The position numbers and the translations under genes were made by a program. From Dysgonomonas sp. (GTDB lineage: Bacteria > Bacteroidota > Bacteroidia > Bacteroidales > Dysgonomonadaceae), in contig DQAM01000376.1 of assembly GCA_003523545.1 (NCBI GenBank), positions 2,628-11,858 on the forward strand: a DNA stretch of 9,231 nt, read 5' to 3'. The notes under the pieces are model-generated. The model saw only the letters and a program-made list of their open reading frames with translations, was not told the origin of the DNA and searched no databases. Below are positions 6,049 to 9,231 of the stretch, piece by piece (within the stretch, counting starts at the first letter, position 1; every line of letters starts with the position of its first letter).

Positions 6049-6447
6049 ATGAAAAAGTTAGGATTTGTCTTATTAACAATGGTTTTGAGTCTCGGATTAG
6101 CTTTTGCTCAGAAAAAGACCAACGCAGATGGAAATGCTAATTTCACAACCACTGTTCATGACTTTGGTAAAGTCGCGGAAGAAGCCGGTTCGGTTTCCTG
6201 CGAATTTAAATTCACTAACACAGGTACTAAACCTCTCTTAATTCAGGACATAAGGACTACATGCGGATGTACAACACCCTCATATACCAAGGACCCGGTA
6301 TTGCCCGGCGGTGAAGGTGTTATAAAAGTTACTTATTCGACAAGAGGCAGGGTAGGTACTATCGACAAAAAAGTGACAGTGTTTACAAACGAACCCGATA
6401 AAGTATATACCCTTCAGATTAAAGGAGAAGTATTACCTCGTAAGTAA
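6049..6447 (+). CDS. Secreted DUF1573 domain protein
   Basis: The 132-residue product has a clear signal peptide (MKKLGFVLLTMVLSLGLAFA, probable cleavage before Gln21) and one DUF1573 domain, an immunoglobulin-like beta sandwich. Family marks are HDFGKVAEEAG (37-47), CEFKFTNTGTKPLLI (51-65), the TTCGCTTP motif with Cys72 and Cys74, and VTYSTRGRVGTIDKKVTVFTN. The protein should be periplasmic or anchored in the envelope; the function of the family is not established. An in-frame ATG at 5977 would add 24 residues, but it lies upstream of the -7 box and would hide the signal peptide, so 6049 is preferred. A strong terminator follows 28 bases after the stop. Confidence 0.92.
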   Translation: MKKLGFVLLTMVLSLGLAFAQKKTNADGNANFTTTVHDFGKVAEEAGSVSCEFKFTNTGTKPLLIQDIRTTCGCTTPSYTKDPVLPGGEGVIKVTYSTRGRVGTIDKKVTVFTNEPDKVYTLQIKGEVLPRK

Positions 6448-6475
6448 ACAACGGTGGAATAAATGAAAAAATGAG

Positions 6476-6505
6476 GACCGGATAAAATCTTTATCCGGTC
6501 TTTTT
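6476..6505 (+). terminator. Rho-independent terminator after the DUF1573 gene
   Basis: A GC-containing stem pairs GACCGGATAAA (6476-6486) with TTTATCCGGTC (6490-6500). The loop is three bases, or five if the last pair is open. A run of five T at 6501-6505 follows. Confidence 0.92.
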
Positions 6506-6515
6506 AATTTTATAG

Positions 6516-6523
6516 TATCTTTA
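6516..6523 (+). promoter_or_regulatory. Candidate -7 box for meaB
   Basis: TATCTTTA matches TAnnTTTG except for the last base. It lies just after the terminator and 37 bases before the meaB ATG, where a promoter is needed. No clear -33 element was seen. Confidence 0.45.
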
Positions 6524-6560
6524 CAGGTGCAAAATGTATAAATTACTTATTGATTAAGAT

Positions 6561-7655
6561 ATGACAGAACATCCTGAGAACGATAATCAATATCAATCAT
6601 TACAAGTTAATCAAGGAACTTCAGACAAGCCTACTGTAAATCCTTATCTGAAAAATTTCAAGAAGTTTAAAAAGAAAACATATACGGTTGATGAGTATGT
6701 AGATGGCATCCTGACAGGAGATATTTCTATATTAAGCCAGGCAGTAACTATGGTTGAAAGTTCCAAACCGGAGCATCAGGCTATTGCCGACCAGATCATC
6801 GAGAAATGCCTGCCATACTCAGGCAAATCCATACGTATCGGACTGACCGGAGTTCCCGGAGCAGGGAAAAGTACTTCGATCGATTCCTTTGGGATGTTTC
6901 TTTTAAAAGATCCCAAGATTAAATTAGCAGTACTAGCTATAGATCCTTCCAGTGAGGTCAGCAAAGGTAGTATTCTTGGTGATAAGACACGTATGGAAAG
7001 GTTAAGTATAGCCAAAAATGCTTTTATCCGACCTTCACCATCCGCCGGATCTTTAGGCGGAGTTGCCCGTAAAACACGCGAAACAATTATATTGTGCGAG
7101 GCTGCCGGATTTAATCGTATCATCATAGAGACTGTAGGAGTAGGTCAATCCGAAACAGCTGTACACTCGATGGTGGATTTTTTTCTTCTTATACAACTGG
7201 CCGGTACCGGCGACGAACTGCAGGGGATCAAACGGGGCATTATGGAAATGGCTGATGGTATTATCATCAATAAAGCAGACGGAGATAATGTCGAAAAAGC
7301 GAAATTAGCACAGGCGCATTTCCGTAACGGACTTCACCTTTTCCCGATGCCTGAATCAGGATGGTCACCCGAAGTATTGTTGTATTCTGGATACTATGAG
7401 TATGGAATAGAAGAAATATGGAATATGGTTCAACGCTATGTGGATTTTACACAGAAAAACGGATATTTCGATTACAGGCGTAACGAACAATCCAAATATT
7501 GGATGTACGAAACTATTGACGAACAACTAAAATCCAGATTTTACAACAATCCGAAAATTCAGGAATTATTAAAAACACTGGAAAAACAAGTGCTTCAATC
7601 TCAAATGTCATCATTTGCAGCTGCAAAGAGAGCTCTTGATTCTGCGGATTCTTAA
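6561..7655 (+). CDS. meaB: Methylmalonyl-CoA mutase-associated GTPase MeaB
   Basis: MeaB is a cytoplasmic G3E-family (SIMIBI class) GTPase that protects methylmalonyl-CoA mutase and gates loading of its adenosylcobalamin cofactor. This supports the succinate-propionate route common in Bacteroidales. The 364-residue product has the P-loop GVPGAGKST (97-105), the DPSS motif (128-131), SKGSILGDKTRM (134-145), RPSPSAGSLGGVAR (157-170), switch II ETVGVGQSE (190-198) and the guanine-specificity motif NKAD (237-240). An N-terminal helical extension of about 40 residues precedes the core, and the C-terminal helices are consistent with the dimerisation region. The older label for this family, ArgK/LAO transport kinase, is outdated. 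The mutase genes are not in the window. It stands alone between a terminator and a convergent gene. Confidence 0.95.
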   Translation: MTEHPENDNQYQSLQVNQGTSDKPTVNPYLKNFKKFKKKTYTVDEYVDGILTGDISILSQAVTMVESSKPEHQAIADQIIEKCLPYSGKSIRIGLTGVPGAGKSTSIDSFGMFLLKDPKIKLAVLAIDPSSEVSKGSILGDKTRMERLSIAKNAFIRPSPSAGSLGGVARKTRETIILCEAAGFNRIIIETVGVGQSETAVHSMVDFFLLIQLAGTGDELQGIKRGIMEMADGIIINKADGDNVEKAKLAQAHFRNGLHLFPMPESGWSPEVLLYSGYYEYGIEEIWNMVQRYVDFTQKNGYFDYRRNEQSKYWMYETIDEQLKSRFYNNPKIQELLKTLEKQVLQSQMSSFAAAKRALDSADS

Positions 7656-9231
7656 GGTCGGTTCTTTATAAGCCTTATAGACTGTGTATATGCTTTATTT
7701 AAAGTAGGGTTATGCATGGCATTATTACTATATTCGAGATATAACCTGTAAGCATCATTGGCTGTAGTGGCCGTAGAAGTCCACCATTGTCCGTAATTAT
7801 TTACTTCGTTGTAGACCCCGGTATTAGTTCTCCTCCCCCCGGGTAATCCGCCGAATCCGGTAACATTGTCATTGAAGTTTAGATTACTCCATAACGTATT
7901 AGCTTTCAGTTTTCTTCCAGCATCAGGAGTAAGATAAGGATATAAATTATTTAGAAACATCGCATTTTCCGGTACTCTCCATCCATCAGGAGCAATTCCC
8001 CGTACATCCATAATTGTGTTCCAGGCGTATAATGCTCCAAATATATCTTTATACATATTATTGTCGTTGTAATAATAATAAGTCAATGGAGTTCCGTCCT
8101 TGTAACGCTCTACTTTCAGGTTTTCTGCCATCCAGTACTGGCTGCTTATTTTAACGATAGAATAATTATTTCCGTCCACATCTGTCATATAATCCGGCAT
8201 CGTCCGGAGCGTCGTAATAGCGTTAGCGGGTGCAGCTGCCACACCCTGACCAGCAAATTCCACTTTATTGATTAAAGAGGATGTGCCTGCTGCATATGCC
8301 TGAAGCGAATTATTTGCTATTCCCCATGTTACTGTCCCTCCGTGCACATTACCGGGATTGGGTTCGTATTGCTGGGTTACAGTATTACGGTTGCGATTCA
8401 TCACTTGTACTGCATAACCCAAAGTATCATTTACTATACCTGTATTGCTCATCCGGTAAACCACTATTGCCTGTACATCTACACCTCCGGTACCTGTCTT
8501 AAACAGATATTCCCTGCATATCTGTCCTATTTGTACGCCATTGTCATATACTTTATGTACTAAGGAAGTATTCCAGTCGATAGTCGATAAGTCTACTACT
8601 TTTGGGATAGGCGTACCTATTTCCCCTTCGATGACTTCCGACTCCTGCCATTCGGAAATTGAGCCGACCGATACAGATAATCCTAATTCGGTTATAGTTA
8701 TATTGATAGTCCGCTCAGTACCTGTTTCTAATAAAAGATCGCTTGTTGAAGTATAAGTATACCTCGACCCTACAGATGGAATATCGATACGTATGAATGG
8801 CGTATTACTCCCTAAAGTCTGGGGAATTAAAATAGCTTCACAACTTCTCGTATATCCGCTTGCGGGTGTAGAATGATGGAATGTAAATATTTCGGCAAGG
8901 TCGGATGAATCATCGAGCATATTATTTCCGGTCGAAAGGTCTACACTGGTTCGCTGCCTTGTGTTAAGTACCGAAACAACAGCATTCTCCAGTTGCTGCT
9001 CTACTTCTGGTATTTCCGATTTAATATTTATGCGTATTTTGCTCAAAACGTGTGAAAAGGATAGATCTACAGGTGTGCGGGTAGGAGATACTCCCTGAGC
9101 AGAAGACCATAGTAAGTCACTGTATTCATAACCGTTTTTAGTCCGTTGGTCGGTATTTACGCTAAAAAGATACTGTCTCGAATTTGTATTCTGAACAGTG
9201 GGGTCATACGGATAATAAGAGATCGGAAGAG
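7652..9231 (-). CDS. Fimbrillin (Mfa)-like surface protein with C-terminal FISUMP domain, N terminus missing
   Basis: The frame runs open from the window end to TAA at 7652-7654, giving about 525 visible codons. The TTG at 9046 is an internal Leu, not a start, because the family pattern continues upstream: YYPYDPTVQN near the end, then LLWSSAQGVSPTRTPVDLSF and SHVLSKIRINIKS across it. This is the fimbrillin/Mfa-like_1 signature. A middle segment (about + strand 8185-8610) includes DNGVQIGQICREYLF and is not recognised. The last about 175 residues are a FISUMP domain: DGNNYSIVKISSQYWMAENL, FGALYAWN, APDGWRVP, GFGGLPGGRR, YGQWWTST and SIRLIKN. Related proteins are lipoproteins or fimbrial subunits on the cell surface; anchoring cannot be checked without the N terminus. 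The last four visible codons derive wholly or partly from probable adapter sequence. Confidence 0.87.
   Translation of the reverse strand, partial: LPISYYPYDPTVQNTNSRQYLFSVNTDQRTKNGYEYSDLLWSSAQGVSPTRTPVDLSFSHVLSKIRINIKSEIPEVEQQLENAVVSVLNTRQRTSVDLSTGNNMLDDSSDLAEIFTFHHSTPASGYTRSCEAILIPQTLGSNTPFIRIDIPSVGSRYTYTSTSDLLLETGTERTINITITELGLSVSVGSISEWQESEVIEGEIGTPIPKVVDLSTIDWNTSLVHKVYDNGVQIGQICREYLFKTGTGGVDVQAIVVYRMSNTGIVNDTLGYAVQVMNRNRNTVTQQYEPNPGNVHGGTVTWGIANNSLQAYAAGTSSLINKVEFAGQGVAAAPANAITTLRTMPDYMTDVDGNNYSIVKISSQYWMAENLKVERYKDGTPLTYYYYNDNNMYKDIFGALYAWNTIMDVRGIAPDGWRVPENAMFLNNLYPYLTPDAGRKLKANTLWSNLNFNDNVTGFGGLPGGRRTNTGVYNEVNNYGQWWTSTATTANDAYRLYLEYSNNAMHNPTLNKAYTQSIRLIKNRP
9220..9231. other. Probable Illumina adapter sequence at the window end
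   Basis: The last 12 bases are AGATCGGAAGAG, identical to the first 12 bases of the common Illumina TruSeq adapter. The reverse complement, CTCTTCCGATCT, is the 3' end of the sequencing primer. An exact match placed precisely at the end is very unlikely by chance, so this is best read as untrimmed adapter at a contig edge rather than genomic sequence. Confidence 0.85.

Noticed and set aside
8281..8756. Several plus-strand open frames of about 70 codons
   Set aside because: They lie wholly inside the well-supported minus-strand surface-protein gene, overlap one another and match no family.
7652..9046. TTG at 9046 as the start of the surface-protein gene
   Set aside because: The fimbrillin-like pattern continues without a stop upstream to the window end.

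Overview
The window is AT-rich bacterial DNA that looks like Bacteroidota, order Bacteroidales. The reasons are: -7 boxes close to TAnnTTTG in place of TATAAT; weak Shine-Dalgarno sites; a lipoprotein with a poly-Asp run after its lipobox Cys and PepSY-like repeats; a DUF1573 protein; a fused hisIE; and a fimbrillin-like protein ending in a FISUMP (Fibrobacter succinogenes major paralogous) domain. The genus cannot be fixed from sequence alone; Dysgonomonas-like is a guess.

Region 1 (1-4605, + strand) is the distal half of a histidine biosynthesis operon with unusual passengers. The order is: SMR-family exporter (5' end cut by the window), 1 nt gap, hisH, ATGA overlap, hisA, ATGA overlap, an acidic DUF2004-like gene, hisF, a small four-helix-bundle gene with one frameshift, hisIE, and an ftsE-type ABC ATPase. 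HisH and HisF form imidazole-glycerol-phosphate synthase, HisA makes its substrate, and HisIE performs the two hydrolytic steps before HisA. hisG, hisD, hisC and hisB are not in the window. The four-helix gene lies between two inverted arrays of an AT-rich 7-mer. In RNA these could form a 25-position helix, an arrangement like the intervening sequences (IVS) inserted in bacterial 23S rRNA.

Region 2 (4606-6560, + strand) holds separate short transcription units: a PepSY-like lipoprotein closed by a strong terminator, then a GNAT acetyltransferase, then a secreted DUF1573 protein with a perfect -7 box and its own terminator.

Region 3 (6561-9231) has meaB, the GTPase chaperone of methylmalonyl-CoA mutase, on the + strand. 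It converges on a large surface-protein gene on the - strand (Mfa/fimbrillin-like plus FISUMP), and their stop codons overlap. That gene stays open to the end of the window. The last 12 bases equal the start of the common Illumina adapter, so the window probably ends at a contig edge carrying untrimmed adapter.

The strongest unusual signal is the inverted-repeat four-helix element inside the his operon. The DUF2004-like and SMR genes coupled to his genes are the next candidates. No CRISPR array, tRNA, rRNA, transposase or defence system was seen.
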